From Pelargonium tetragonum (taxonomy: Eukaryota; Streptophyta; Magnoliopsida; Geraniales; Geraniaceae), in assembly GCA_036897445.1 (NCBI GenBank), contig JAYMTL010000149.1:1-47402 (forward strand): a stretch of 47,402 nt of DNA, in the 5' to 3' direction. This document shows positions 32,455-42,572 of the stretch, one piece after another; positions within the stretch are counted from its first letter, which is position 1; each line of letters opens with the position of its first letter. The position numbers and the translations under genes are program-made. The notes under the pieces were generated by a model, which saw nothing but the letters and a program-made list of their open reading frames with translations, did not search any database and was not told the DNA's origin.

Positions 32455-32890
32455 CTTCCCTCAATCTATACTGCCAATACAATAAAAAATACCGTACATT
32501 ACAATCCTTCATTAACCCGTAGTACTAACTAAGCTAGTACAGTTATAGTATATGCTCTCTATCTATACTGACTAAGACCCTTCTGCAATATAAGAATCTT
32601 ATAGCTACAATGCAAGAGGAATGAGAAGACAAGAGCTCCTACCCTAAACTACAGGAACAAGAAGAAGAGTACAAATGCAGGTATAGCAAAGAGTAGTACA
32701 GTTAAGTCTGTTAGGTCAAAGTCAGCTAGCTCAAGTAAGAAGAAGTTGCTTATGCGTATTCATAAAACCTCTATGACAAACTATAACACTACACCGATCT
32801 CCTAACGTTGACTCGGTAGGGTATATACTATCAAAACACTCCAAGGAAGCCTTGCCTCATTATTGATAAGCTCCAGAAGACAAAGAGGTA
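32455..32890 (+). repeat. AAG-rich module (parts A-B-C-D), copy 2
   Basis: Part A contains AATCCTTCATTAACCCGTAG and agrees with 36733-36764 at about 27 of 32 bases. Part B holds ACAAGAAGAAGAGTAC and GCAGGTATAGC. Part C has GTTAGGTCAAAGTCAGC and AAGTAAGAAGAAG. Part D has GATCTCCTAACGTTGACT and the 16-mer GTTGACTCGGTAGGGT at 32807-32822, identical to 37098-37113, and closes with GATAAGCTC. Parts occur in the same order as in copy 4. Confidence 0.75.
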
Positions 32891-32964
32891 ATACACCTTA
32901 AACTGAAACCTACCTAAAGGCTGACTTAAACAAGATCCGTTTCCTATCCACCAGGATTTACTAA

Positions 32965-32994
32965 TTTTACTATATCATTCTTGAATTCCTTTCT
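32965..32994 (+). repeat. repeat R8, copy 2
   Basis: TTTTACTATATCATTC, TTGAATT, CCTTTCT agrees with 35528-35557 at 28 of 30 positions. It lies about 70 bases after the end of module copy 2. Confidence 0.8.
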
Positions 32995-33203
32995 AATCTA
33001 AAAGATTAGATTCAACCACCCACTCTCCTGACTCTTACAAGACGCTACGACCGGAAAGCCCCATACACAGGGAATCCCAAAGACCCATAAGACAGGTATC
33101 GGGCTATCTCCTAAGAATCCTAAGAAGTAAATGACAGATTCAAATCCCAAAACACTTTCTTCTCGAAGACCCCTATTCTGAACCATATCTTCCATGCTCC
33201 TGA

Positions 33204-33260
33204 ATTCCTTATCTTTCCAGTAAAAAGAAAAGCTAAAGCAAACAGGTTGACAGATGAACC
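33204..33260 (+). repeat. near-identical 33-base repeat, copy 2, plus R1 start
   Basis: The first 33 bases (33204-33236) match 19846-19878 at 31 positions. They lead into AGGTTGACAGAT at 33244-33255, an exact 12-mer also at 35990-36001, followed in both by AACC-GGAT-ATG-CC text. This stretch therefore links two otherwise separate pairs. Confidence 0.8.
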
Positions 33261-33439
33261 CGGATCATGGCCAAATTAGAATCTCAAATATCAGTTATTT
33301 GGGTACCAAGTTCTACTTGTTTGCCATTCGATTTTCCTGTAGAACCCACTCCCTTTTGAAAAAAAAAATTATACTAAAACCTATAAAACGGGGGAACCTA
33401 CATATACATAAAGTCACCAACTATAACCCTTCAAAATCT

Positions 33440-33700
33440 AAGACTTTCCAATCAAGAAAGTGAAAGAAAAAGGAATACGAAAGAAAGAGAACAAAGCTAA
33501 ACTTACTATCTATACTGGCTTTTATCTGCTGTTTAGGTGCCCAGTAAGGAAGGTGCTTACTCCTGCTATTCTATCAATTTGAACTGCTTTCTTACTTTAT
33601 AGCCTTATCCTACACAGAAGGGGTCCCCTCCCTGCTAACCGGATTTAGATACATCCCCTTCTTTTTAACTGGAAACCCTTTGAAGCAAATACAAAGGAGA
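33440..33700 (+). repeat. degenerate repeat unit segment, copy F (R1 to R2)
   Basis: AGGAATACGAAAGAAAG, CTTACTATCTATACTGG, TTTATCTGCTGTTTAGGT, CCCAGTAAGGAAGGTG, the CTATCAATTTGAACTGC block, and R2 as AACTGGAAACCCTTTGAAG then CAAATACAAAG. It is collinear with 27660-27900, and GTAAGGAAGGTG also occurs at 36084-36095. Confidence 0.75.
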
Positions 33701-34400
33701 ACTCTTCTTCCCCGTACGAATTTCTTAAAAAAGGCTAAGAAAGGAATCTCTTACAAGAATCTCGCCTTATTTCCAAAGAATTGATTCCAGCTAACTTAAA
33801 AACCCTCCGACTCTTTCTAAAATCCTTGTCTTGTTAAGCACTGACAAGAGGAAAAGAAAAACCCATACCCTTGTATCTCAAAACGCTAAAGCTGAAGCTC
33901 CTGCCGGTAGCAGAGATTCATTCCTATACTTCTAAGGCTGCAACCTCTCTAGCTAGCACAAACTTCAACACTTTAAATACTAATCCACTTCTACTCGATA
34001 CTTAGAAACCCACATAAACATAAAGAATCTGCTACATCTTCGTACTATTCAGGATAACTTTCTTAGTCTTAATAGCTTGACATATAAAGGCCTACCCTCT
34101 TTCTATCTTCTTCTTGTTATTGACCTAGGGCCTACTTCTTCACTTTCCTTATAACCCTCTCTACCTTGCCTGGCTAACCTGTAAAGAAGACCTAACAATA
34201 GGAAAACCATCTTACTCTATACCTAGTCTTTTACGGGAAACGGAGGACTTTCAATATCTCAAAAAAATGGAACTCAGTCTAAGTATAATAACTTTATAGG
34301 AATCCCTTTCACTTGCTCTTAGACCCTTGCGCTCCTACCAGAAAAACCCCAGAATCTCCCTCTTTTTTGAAAGGACTTCTCTTTCTAACTAAAAGCTTTT

Positions 34401-34445
34401 CCTCTGTAAGCACTGAATTTGAGGCCTCAAAAACCAGAAAAAATT
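34401..34445 (+). repeat. repeat R3, copy 2
   Basis: Partner of 18094-18135, with ACTGAATTTGAGGCC at 34411-34425. Immediately after it, TTAGGTAAGATTTATC and TTTCGCAAA match GTAGGTAAGATTTCTA and TTTCGCAAA near 9665-9690 on the + strand, an unusual same-strand link to the G-rich block. Confidence 0.7.
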
Positions 34446-35279
34446 AGGTAAGATTTATCTTTCGCAAAAGTATTCGAACCTAATTTCCCTTGGAGAGAGG
34501 CTTGGCAGAACTTGAGAAAGTAGGATCCTTATACCGACATAAGCCCTACATTTTATAGAAACTTTACTAAAACTAGAAAATCTATATCCTTAAAACCGCT
34601 TAGAGCAAGCCAATAGAAAAAAACAAAAATTTCAAAGCGCTCCCTGACTAGCCCAGAAACGGAATACAAATCAAAGTTATTACCTATTTGAGCTGTTTAC
34701 CATCCCGTTCTTTTTCTTTTGGAAATGCCTGGCTTACTTGAATAGAGAATATAAGCAGCTCCCCTATATTTATAAGACTTTCCATACCTTCAGCCTACTT
34801 TCTTCTATCTAGAATCCCTTTTCCCGTTGTTCAACTACCGAGTTTCTCCCCTATTCGGCCTTTTTACTACCAGGATTTGACTACCTCTTACTACAACCCC
34901 AATAAAAGCCCCGCTGACTTACTCTTTCAAATTGTCTTGTGAAGCGGTAGCAAATAAAGGAGTCCCCGACAAGAGAAACGGGCCTTTTTATTACCTTTCT
35001 GTATAGCTAGCATACCTCTTTCTAAAACTTGTACTCGATATCTCAACTCTCCTAATCTATTTTAGACTAATTCGCAAACCCCAAGAAAGATAAAGATAAG
35101 GACCCAGAACAGAACTTGAAATAGGATAGGGATATCGTAACCCCTCGAGCCAAAGACTTTCTATTTATTAGCTATAAGTAGAAAACTCTTTCTAAACTCT
35201 ATTTAATACAATTGAAGGTTCTCTATCTGAAAAAGAAAAAGATACATATCTTTGTTTCAATAGGAAAAGAAAACCTGAC

Positions 35280-35360
35280 AGATCTAACAGAAACAAGCTT
35301 AGATTCAATCAAATAATGCCCAAGTCTTTTATCGCCAGTTCACGTACCTAGGTAGGGAGC
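35280..35360 (+). repeat. degenerate repeat R1, copy H
   Basis: TCAATCAAATAATGCCCAAG, TCTTTTATCGCCAGTT and CGTACCTAGGTAGGGA. The latter half matches copy E (TTTATCGCGAGTTCGGGTGCC) and the R1 consensus end. Confidence 0.65.
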
Positions 35361-35527
35361 TCCTAACAATTCACCTTTAGAATATTCAAAGTTTACTTTC
35401 CAAATCCCTGCCTCGTTAGCTTACCCAAGAGCTATAGATCCCGATTTACACGAAACCCGAGTTCTTTTATCAAGTAAGTTCCCATTCGACCTATTCGATT
35501 TAGAGCCCCTTTAGATTTGAGTCAATA

Positions 35528-35557
35528 TTTTACTATATCATTCTCGAATTGCTTTCT
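35528..35557 (+). repeat. repeat R8, copy 3
   Basis: 28 of 30 bases match 32965-32994. Upstream, ACCTATTCGATTTAGAGCCC resembles 30783 onwards, placing R8 after the TTTAGCGCC block in the unit. Confidence 0.8.
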
Positions 35558-35739
35558 TTCTTTTATAGAGATTGACAGATAAGAGATTCCCTCTCCTTCC
35601 TAACCTAAGGATCTACCTGGAAGTGAAACTACAAACTAGAAACCCCTGAAAGCTGTCCATTACTAGGCTTGGAGAATCTCGGCCAGACCTTATAAGTCAA
35701 AGTCAGCCCCCTCCCATACTAAACTAACTAATAATAAAG

Positions 35740-35930
35740 AACTATTATACTATAGATATAGCTACAAGAAGCAGGCAAAAGAGGCTACAAGAAAGAAGAA
35801 GAAACTTGCTGCAGGTACATATCCCGTAAGACAGGTATAACTCAAAGAGCGGTCTACTGCTCCTAATCTTGCTAATCAAACTAAGAAAAAGCAAATGAGA
35901 AAAACTAGGGTATCTGTACGTATTCCTTAA
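35740..35930 (+). repeat. AAG-rich module (part B), copy 3
   Basis: GCTACAAGAAGCAGG, GCTACAAGAAAGAAGAAG, GCTGCAGGTACATA, ACTGCTCCTAATC and AACTAAGAAAAAG. It shares the GCTACA-GGTA-GCTCCTAATC vocabulary of copy 1 and ends in CGTATTCCTTAAAC, compared with CGTATTCATAAAAC in copy 2. Part A is not visible. Confidence 0.6.
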
Positions 35931-35989
35931 ACTTAGAACCTTCACCTCCTTGACTCTTTATAATACGTTCCAGTCAAAGCTCATTGACA

Positions 35990-36100
35990 AGGTTGACAGA
36001 TCAAACCAGGATAATGCCATAGTCTCTATCTATAATATAAGCTATAATATAAGGAATCCCGTTTATCGCGAGTTCGGGTGCCTTGTAAGGAAGGTGTTTT
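35990..36100 (+). repeat. degenerate repeat R1, copy E, with internal tandem duplication
   Basis: AGGTTGACAGAT and CAAACCAGGATAATGCC match 33244 onwards; TTTATCGCGAGTTCGGGTGCC and GTAAGGAAGGTG match copies H and F. Inside, CTATAATATAAG is repeated perfectly head to tail at 36030-36053, an insertion absent from copy H. Confidence 0.75.
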
Positions 36101-36424
36101 TTGTTATAGAGTTTATTGAACAAGTCTAAATGCCCTTAGGACACTTTCTTCTTTGATTAGGAGCAGTAGTAGGAACCTGAGGGAGAAGCCAGAGTCATAG
36201 CTGTACCTAGGCTCATAAGTATATAAGTGAAATAAGGTAACTGCTTTGATTACAGTATACTAGGTAGTTTAAGTTTTTAAGCCTGAGGCATACTCTTCAA
36301 TGTGCTATGGGTTTATCGCTAGTGCTAGGGAGGTTATGGCCTTAATAGAAAGTGGGGTTCGAGGGGTCCTGTTATACTCAAGAGGAACTTCTAAACTTTT
36401 TATTATTTAAGATAACTAAACTCT

Positions 36425-36620
36425 TTTTGTTTTGATCTCAAGTCAAAAATCAACAAGTAGGTCAGTCTGTCGTGTACTCAAGCTCTCTATCTACTAAACA
36501 TTTAAATTACTACGACCTCCTAAACTCAGAAGTTGACTCGGTAAATGGGACACTATCATATATTCCCGAGGCTTGATCTCTCCTTACTTGAGAAAGCTCC
36601 ATAAGGCATTGAGGAAGATA
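36425..36620 (+). repeat. AAG-rich module (parts C-D), copy 4a
   Basis: GTCAAAAATCAACAAGTAGG, CTCTCTATCTACTAA, GACCTCCTAAACTC, GTTGACTCGGTA (from 36532) and GAAAGCTCC. The part D order agrees with copies 2 and 4b; GGTAGGGT has changed to GGTAAATGGG. Confidence 0.65.
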
Positions 36621-36699
36621 CCTAGAATAAAGTAGAATAAAACAACAAAGAGAAAGAATACCGAGCAGGCTAAAGCCCTCCATCTCTTTTTTTCTCTTT

Positions 36700-37190
36700 A
36701 TAGTATACTTATAGTACCCAACAACGAATACAGTATGCTATAATCCTTCAATAACCCGTAGTACATATACAATATAGCATATCCTCCTATTCCGATACTC
36801 CTAGACTGACTAGCTAACAAGTACAAAGGAATAAGACTAAGACAATGAAGACAACTACAGCTACAAGAAGAGTAAGACCTTACAAGGGTATAGCTCATGC
36901 TCCTAAGAAGGGTAAGGTCTTAGCCACCGATATAGGTACAAAGAAGACTAAGAAGAAGTAAGTAAATCGGTTAAGCCAGAATCAGTTAGGGCAAGTAGGT
37001 CGGTTAGGTCAAAGAAACATCATTGCTGGTGTTTACTCATGTGTACTCTCTTTCTTTACGCTACTAAGACGTTACAAGGATCTCCTAAACTCCAAGGGTT
37101 GACTCGGTAGGGTGGATATTATCCCTATACCATCTATCTAAGGTTTGACCTTCCGTATCGATAAGCTCATAGCACAAGATAAATCTTGCC
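36700..37190 (+). repeat. AAG-rich module (parts A-B-C-D), copy 4b
   Basis: Part A has ATAATCCTTCAATAACCC then GTAGTAC. Part B has GCTACAAGAAGAGTAAG, AAGGGTATAGCTC and CTCCTAAGAAGGG. Part C has CGGTTAGGTCAAAG. Part D has GATCTCCTAAACTCC, the exact 16-mer GTTGACTCGGTAGGGT (37098-37113) and CGATAAGCTC. With copy 2 it is the fullest version of the module. Confidence 0.75.
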
Positions 37191-37299
37191 TATAACAAAC
37201 AAATACAACTATACATCTATCTACTAGTCTACAGAACTCACTAAGACACTAGCTACATAGAAAGGGAAGACCTCTTATAGTATAGCTAGTTTAGAGTTT

Positions 37300-38400
37300 T
37301 GGGATTTGCCAGATAGGCAGTCAATTTAGAAGCAAGGAAGGGCTACTGAAGAGAGTAAGTAGATAATATAAGAAATGAAATTAGTACGAGGGTATGCCTG
37401 TCAAGAAAAGCGGATAAAGGCAGAACCCATAAAAAGAGCAAGGTAATAGGTGTCGAGCCCTTGGGTTAGTTGAGATTAAGTAAAGGTGTCCGTTCTGAAA
37501 ATAGGAGTAGTTAGGTAGGGTTGCTAGTTTTGCCTATAAAGTGTTTGAGGATGATAACCTTTTTGCGTTACCGTATTCCGAAGATTTTTCCGTCGAGTTC
37601 TAAAGAAAGTGAGAGGTTGAGTTTCCGGAATAGTCAAGCCCGTGAAAAGAAGGATGCGGGGTGTAAGATTTCCTAAATGGCAAGTAGTAGTAAAGACTGC
37701 AGGGTAAAAAGAAGCCCCTATCAAAGCTTTTGCTTGGTTGACAGGATTTAGGGTAGGGTTTTTTTTACAGGCGGGTTATTAGGTAGATCCTGTTAAGGAA
37801 AAGGAATCAGTGAATAACGGGCATAGCTCTGAGGAAAGGTCAAGTGAGTAATAACATAGTATGGGAAAGTAACCTGTCAACATTGTTTAAGGGTTTCAGG
37901 AAAAGCTCGAGAAAGTTTGATTTTTTTGGCGGGGAATATCCTTAGTTTTTAAAGTACAAGGGTAAGCAAGCCATTCAAAAGATATAATAAAAAGAGTTTT
38001 GAGTGAATTTTTTAAGGAGCTTTGACAGAATACAAAGTGTACGATCCAGGGGTTTCTCCTTCAATTCAAAAAGAGTTTATTTGCTTTCAAAGGAGAAGCT
38101 TTCCTAGGCGTTGAAATTGAAGTGTATAAGTGAGATTTTCCTTTCTTTGCTCTAGTGTCTTGAGTTCAAAGGCAAAGGAGAGATTTTCTCCGGTGTTAGG
38201 TTTCTAAAAAAAGTTCTGATAGAGTACTTAGACTGAGTTCCTTTTTCTTGAAATCTTGCAATTCGTTTCCTCTTTTCGTAGGACTGAACTCGAAATCTAA
38301 GGAAATTTTATTTGTAAACAATTTTGAAAATTCAAAGTAGATTGGTTTCCTAGTTTGACCTCAAACTTTTTGTATTTGAACCCACGCGTACCCCCGGCTG
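37300..38400. other. G-rich block with reversed repeat copies
   Basis: Strand bias flips sharply to G over C after about 37.3 kb. No gene is seen; a 66-codon minus frame at 37524-37724 has no family features. On the minus strand there is a clear R2 copy at 38075-38125 and a weaker R2-R1 run near 37560-37640 (TTCCGGAAACTC, then CGGAATACGG). Confidence 0.6.
38075..38125 (-). repeat. degenerate repeat R2, reversed copy 2
   Basis: TTTGCTTTCAAAGGAGAAGC then TTTCCTAGGCGTT, about 28 of 33 bases identical to 8746-8778. On the minus strand this is GGAAAGCTTCTCCTTTGAAA followed by GCAAATAAACTC, in line with forward R2. Confidence 0.75.
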
Positions 38401-39500
38401 CTGGAAATGCTCTAACTTCTCAATACTAAATTGACTGGTCTACCAAACAGTTTCTTAGTTCTTATTAGATTCTTAGCTATCGGATTCCGAGTAGATTCTA
38501 TATCAGTGATTTTGCTCATGCTGCTCTTCTAATATACCAAGCGTATAGACTAAGGGTTTTTCTGCTTGTTGGAGCCCTTTTTATTGATTTTACGCATAGG
38601 GGAGTCTTAGATTTTATGGGATTTGATACCAATCCTATAGCTAAATAGACTTTTTCTTACTTTTTCATCTAGAGCGAATGAGATTCCTATAGTCAATTCG
38701 GTTTTCTTTATTTTACCAGGGGCAGAATTTGACAAGTTAAAAAGTAGCATTCCCCAACATAAGGAGCATTTTGAAGGTCCAATTTTCTTGAAAAAAAGAG
38801 GGTGACTATAGTAGCAAAACCTATAAAACGGGATTGACCTTGGAGAGCGGCTTGAAATAAAAAGCAAAAGTAGGTAATGCTTTATTCGGTCAAAGTCCTA
38901 CTCTATTCTATATCAACTTTCAAAAAGATAGGAAAGATACCCAATTATCAATTGACTTTATGAAACAATAACCTCACCGTCCACCACTCTATATCCCTAA
39001 CTTTTTTAGTGGATCCGCTTACCCGTGAGCTTTATATCTATCCGTCAACCTCTTTAGCTATGCCTGACCTCTTACTCAGAACTTGTTACTTCATACCTAT
39101 AGAAGCCTATCCAGCAAATCCCTAGAGCGCCGCTGCAAGGAAATCTCTATTTAATTAAACTAAATATACCTTACAAGGAGACCCTTTTGAGTCTCAAACA
39201 GCCCCTTGACTACTTTTGACTCTCTTACTGAATATCCATCCCGAACCGGAAAACTAGAGCCCGGGGAGCATAAATAGCAACTAATTTTAAGGAAACCTAA
39301 GACTTCCCAGTGAGTGAAAGCTAACTAGTATAACGAGAATACGGATCCAAACCGATCGTGCCCTTGTGATACCCAGTCAATTCTCTCCAGTTCGGTTGTC
39401 TATTTACCTTCAAACCCTTTTCTATTCTAAGTAGGGATCCCTGCCACATTCTTTAAGCTAAACTTCTTATCACTTACTACTTTTTTGTTTTGAAAAGTTT
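38400..39500. other. gene-free stretch with one R1 copy
   Basis: Composition turns back to C-rich after about 38.9 kb. An 86-codon minus frame (38607-38867) starts with TTG and has no recognisable domain. The only supported feature is the forward R1 copy at 39300-39400. Confidence 0.6.
39300..39400 (+). repeat. degenerate repeat R1, copy I
   Basis: GACTTCCCAGTGAGTGAAAG, GAGAATACGGATCCAAACC, TACCCAGTCAATTCTC and CCAGTTCGGTTGTC. The AATTCTCTCCAGTT variant is shared with the reversed copy at 10021-10100. Confidence 0.6.
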
Positions 39501-40117
39501 CTATAGTTATTGTTATGCGACATTGAGTCTTTTACCTTATACGAGAACTAGAGCAAGGTAAAAGGAAGGTCTACCACTTTAGATTTAGATATTGATTAAA
39601 TAGACTTTCTTTTATCTGAAAAGCTATAACTCAGTTCAAAAGAAAGAAGAAGTAACAAAGTACTTAGCCACTAAGAATTAGGACTTATAAACTGCTCTTA
39701 GTTTTAGAGTATTCTTACATTATTCTATGAAAGCCTCTAAAGGTATAAAATTCAGAAACAAAAAAGGAATTGTAGGGCTCTTTTTACAACCAGACACTAA
39801 AATCTAGTTAAGACCCTTTGAAAAATAGAAATCCTTTGATCTGGAAGTCTTTAATTTAAGCTGTATACCCCAATTTAAAAAGGTGCTGAGTTCCCTTGCT
39901 CTATAAAGCTCTCTATCATGCCTAGCTTTCTACTTACGCTGCTTGCTGCGAAACCTAGTTGTAATGTAATTAATGTAATAAAGAATGTAAGATTTTAGGA
40001 CCTACTGCTCAGTAAATTTGAGGGACCCTAAGTTAAGTATAGTAGTCGGTGATTATCGCTTCAGAGTAACTCAAAGGATTCTTATGCCCTTCGGCTGACT
40101 TACAAGTAGCTTGCCTA

Positions 40118-40150
40118 TAAGATTGAGAGCAAAGTTTCCTAGGTGTGGGT
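40118..40150 (-). repeat. repeat R10/R9 junction relic
   Basis: TAAGATTGAGAG, then AAGTTTCCTAGG, agrees with 8990-9011 apart from a short indel. It shows the family reaches into the right-hand AT-rich part. Confidence 0.6.
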
Positions 40151-40427
40151 TACAGAATGTAGCATATCGTGGTAACTCATAAAGAAAGAAGGGTTCCTTG
40201 TAGTAAGATTTTTAAAAAAGCAGAATTCAGTTATATAATGGAGTGAGGTCTACTAAGTGTCAAACTTTCTTCATAAGAATATCTACCTGTTGCAAAGCGT
40301 TCTCTATTTCAATTTGCCCTTCCTTCTCTGGAGTTTAGAGTCTTATATCAGGCACTCCTTTTTGTCTTTCTGAACAAGTTACTGAAGGATATATCCGGGA
40401 TTCAAAAACTCTTTCCTAGTAGCTATT

Positions 40428-40451
40428 AAGGGCTCCCGAAAGGGAACCCTT
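40428..40451 (+). terminator. terminator-like hairpin with GAAA loop
   Basis: AAGGG pairs with CCCTT and, inside a small mismatch, TCCC pairs with GGGA around a GAAA tetraloop. A short T run (CTTTT) follows the 3' arm. The shape resembles a factor-independent terminator or a stable GNRA hairpin. No gene precedes it, so the role is unknown and the type is only a best fit. Confidence 0.3.
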
Positions 40452-41420
40452 TTAGAGTCTTTGACTTTTTAGATCAAAAGTGCTACACTCGTTCGGATAA
40501 TCCACTAAGCAGAAACAACTCCCCTAAATTATAGCGCTTATTTTTCCTTAATTTCTACCGGGTTAACCTTTTGTTGCGAAAACCTTTGACTTATGTGAGA
40601 ACGTAGAGCTCCTTTTGTTATAGCTACTAAGTAATTCTGCTGTACTTATTCTGTACTATTCTTATTATCCATGTACTCTCCTAAGGCCCACTCAATCCCA
40701 AAAACTCTAAAAAGTAGCATTACAAAAAAGGGCTTTCTCTTAAAAGAATTTCATTAATGCAAATCACAGGGAGCTGAGCCTAGCATGACTCACTTATGTA
40801 CAATTTAGAAGGGATTTTTTCGGATAAAATAGGTGACATGTCATGTAGGGGTCTTCTCTATTTTAAGGTAGTTAATATCCAAGAGCCCCCTCTGTTTACA
40901 CGACAAGAAGGAGGCTTCGAAAGAAACTCAGTAAATTTATGAGTATTCTTATTTGTTATTTTAAAAGGTTTTAGTGAATTAGGTTACGAGTATAAAATTT
41001 TAAGCGTAAATCGTACCATTTCTATTGGATAGTTTAGGAAAGAATTGAGTCCTTATTGTAAAGGTAGCCAAAATCTTTGGTTAAAGGTCTACTTTTGTAA
41101 TAAATTTCTAATTATAGGCCTGCTAGACTTATGCCTGGGTTACGGAAATTCTATACAAAAAATTATATAGGTTCCGTTAAGCTAAAAGAAAGGCTCCTTT
41201 TTGAAATCTACATAAATAATAAATAAGAAGACTATCTATAAAGAAAGAGGGGTCTTCTAACTAAGTGAGGTCTTTTTTGGACTAAATCTAGTCTTCAGGA
41301 TAGAGGATGTATCCGGGGTTGACCTTCTAACTAAAGGTAACCAGAGAGAGCTCTAGAGCAGCACTCTTCCGTCAAAAAGAATTTTCATACTGAAACGCGC
41401 TTTTAATTACTGGAATCCTG

Positions 41421-41442
41421 CCCACACCCAGTGGGTTTGTGG
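41421..41442. repeat. GC-rich hairpin
   Basis: CCACACCC pairs with GGG-TT-TGTGG (two-base bulge) around a three-base loop. ACCCA and TGGGT can also pair. It is unusually GC-rich for this stretch. Confidence 0.5.
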
Positions 41443-42572
41443 TTATAAAAATCTTAATGCTAGTAAAGATTGCTTAATAATTAGAAACGAATGAAAGGGA
41501 CTCCTAAAAAGAGCTTTATTAGTAGTAATTCTTATCCATGAGTTTTTAAATTTCTTATACTTAAAATAAAGAAAGGATTCTTTATATCCATAAGCGGTAT
41601 CTCTTTGACGAACATTTCACAAGTAAAGAACACCTTTTTTATAGGTTTGTACTATAGGAGTTCCCATTGTCATTTTTTATTTGAAAAATCGGCTCTTGTC
41701 TGAGAAGTTCAGATACCCCGGGTTTTAATAAAACTTCTTCAATAGAATTTTACAAGAAAGCAATTTCATTTAGGTTAGGAATTTGACTAAGATACGTCAA
41801 AGTCTCTCTTCTGTATGTAATTTGGGGCTATCTTTCATCCCATCTCTTAACGAAAGTCTTCCTTGCAAAGCACTATTCCTACATAGGAAGGGTTTGAATA
41901 CTAGTTAGTACAGGAAAGGGAGTCCCGCAATTTAAGCGTATTTCCTATTGACTGACTGAATAAGAAAATCGGGAGCATTCCTTACTACAAATTCCGTATC
42001 TACTATAAACTAAGTATTCATACCGTAGCGTAACAAGGTCTGGGAACGGTAAGTCGGGACAAAAGGACTTTGATATGATATCTTAGTTCTAATAGTCTAG
42101 AAGCTCAAAATAAGACTTTTTTAAGGTCAACAATTCAGTTACAAACAAGATGTTTTTGTAAATAAATCTACGAATGAATAAAGGAACCCCGAATAATAGG
42201 AAAGCAGGTTTTTAGCCTTTTCACACAAGTCAAAACTTACTTGCTGTATGAGCATGAATGAAATATCGTCAACCAATAGAGATTTTCAATGTAGTTAATG
42301 CAAAAAGTTAGCCCACTCCGTGTTAGGATAAAAGAGAATCTTATATACAATACATTTCTGTTACAAGAAAGTTTTTGACTATATTTAAACCTCTAGTCTT
42401 GAAACTAGAAGAAAAGAATGGGTGATAAAATCTTCAAGGAAGACCTCCAAAAAGCTGGGTTGGCCATACCATAGTTTGAGTAATATCCACACTAAAATTT
42501 AAACAAAGAGTGCCCATTACCAAAATTCTAAGGCCCCTGAGTTATTCCTCGAGCAGCTACATAATAAAAAGA

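Larger units (their letters stand above)
27600..36100. other. main dense C-rich forward repeat block
   Basis: For 8.5 kb the + strand is C-rich (for example about 17 C to 7 G in line 28681), and forward copies of R1, R2, R3, R5, R8, R10 and the AAG-rich module follow one another. R1 cores lie near 27.66, 28.83, 30.70, 31.84, 32.15, 33.25, 33.48, 35.31 and 36.0 kb, with a doubtful one near 34.65. Several gaps are close to 1.1-1.2 kb and others are 0.2-0.7 kb, as expected from a long unit broken by deletions and partial duplications. No gene is recognisable. Confidence 0.7.
36100..37300. other. module-rich stretch with two copies in tandem
   Basis: No gene. Copies 4a (36425-36620, parts C-D) and 4b (36700-37190, parts A-B-C-D) of the AAG-rich module stand head to tail. 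The shared GTTGACTCGG of part D recurs at a distance of 566 bases. Minus-strand frames of 66 codons near 35.8 and 36.8 kb are the reverse of the AAG-rich part B and explain their serine/leucine/tyrosine bias. They are not genes. Confidence 0.65.

Noticed and set aside
33290-33320. TTTGGGTACCAA, resembling a tRNA-Pro anticodon arm
   Set aside because: No flanking arms, and the block belongs to a repeat copy in which these bases vary.
35745-36898. Serine/leucine/tyrosine-rich minus-strand open frames
   Set aside because: They are the reverse of the AAG-rich module, whose CTT-rich complement is poor in stops.
38607-38867. 86-codon minus-strand open frame
   Set aside because: TTG start, no domain, no conserved neighbour.
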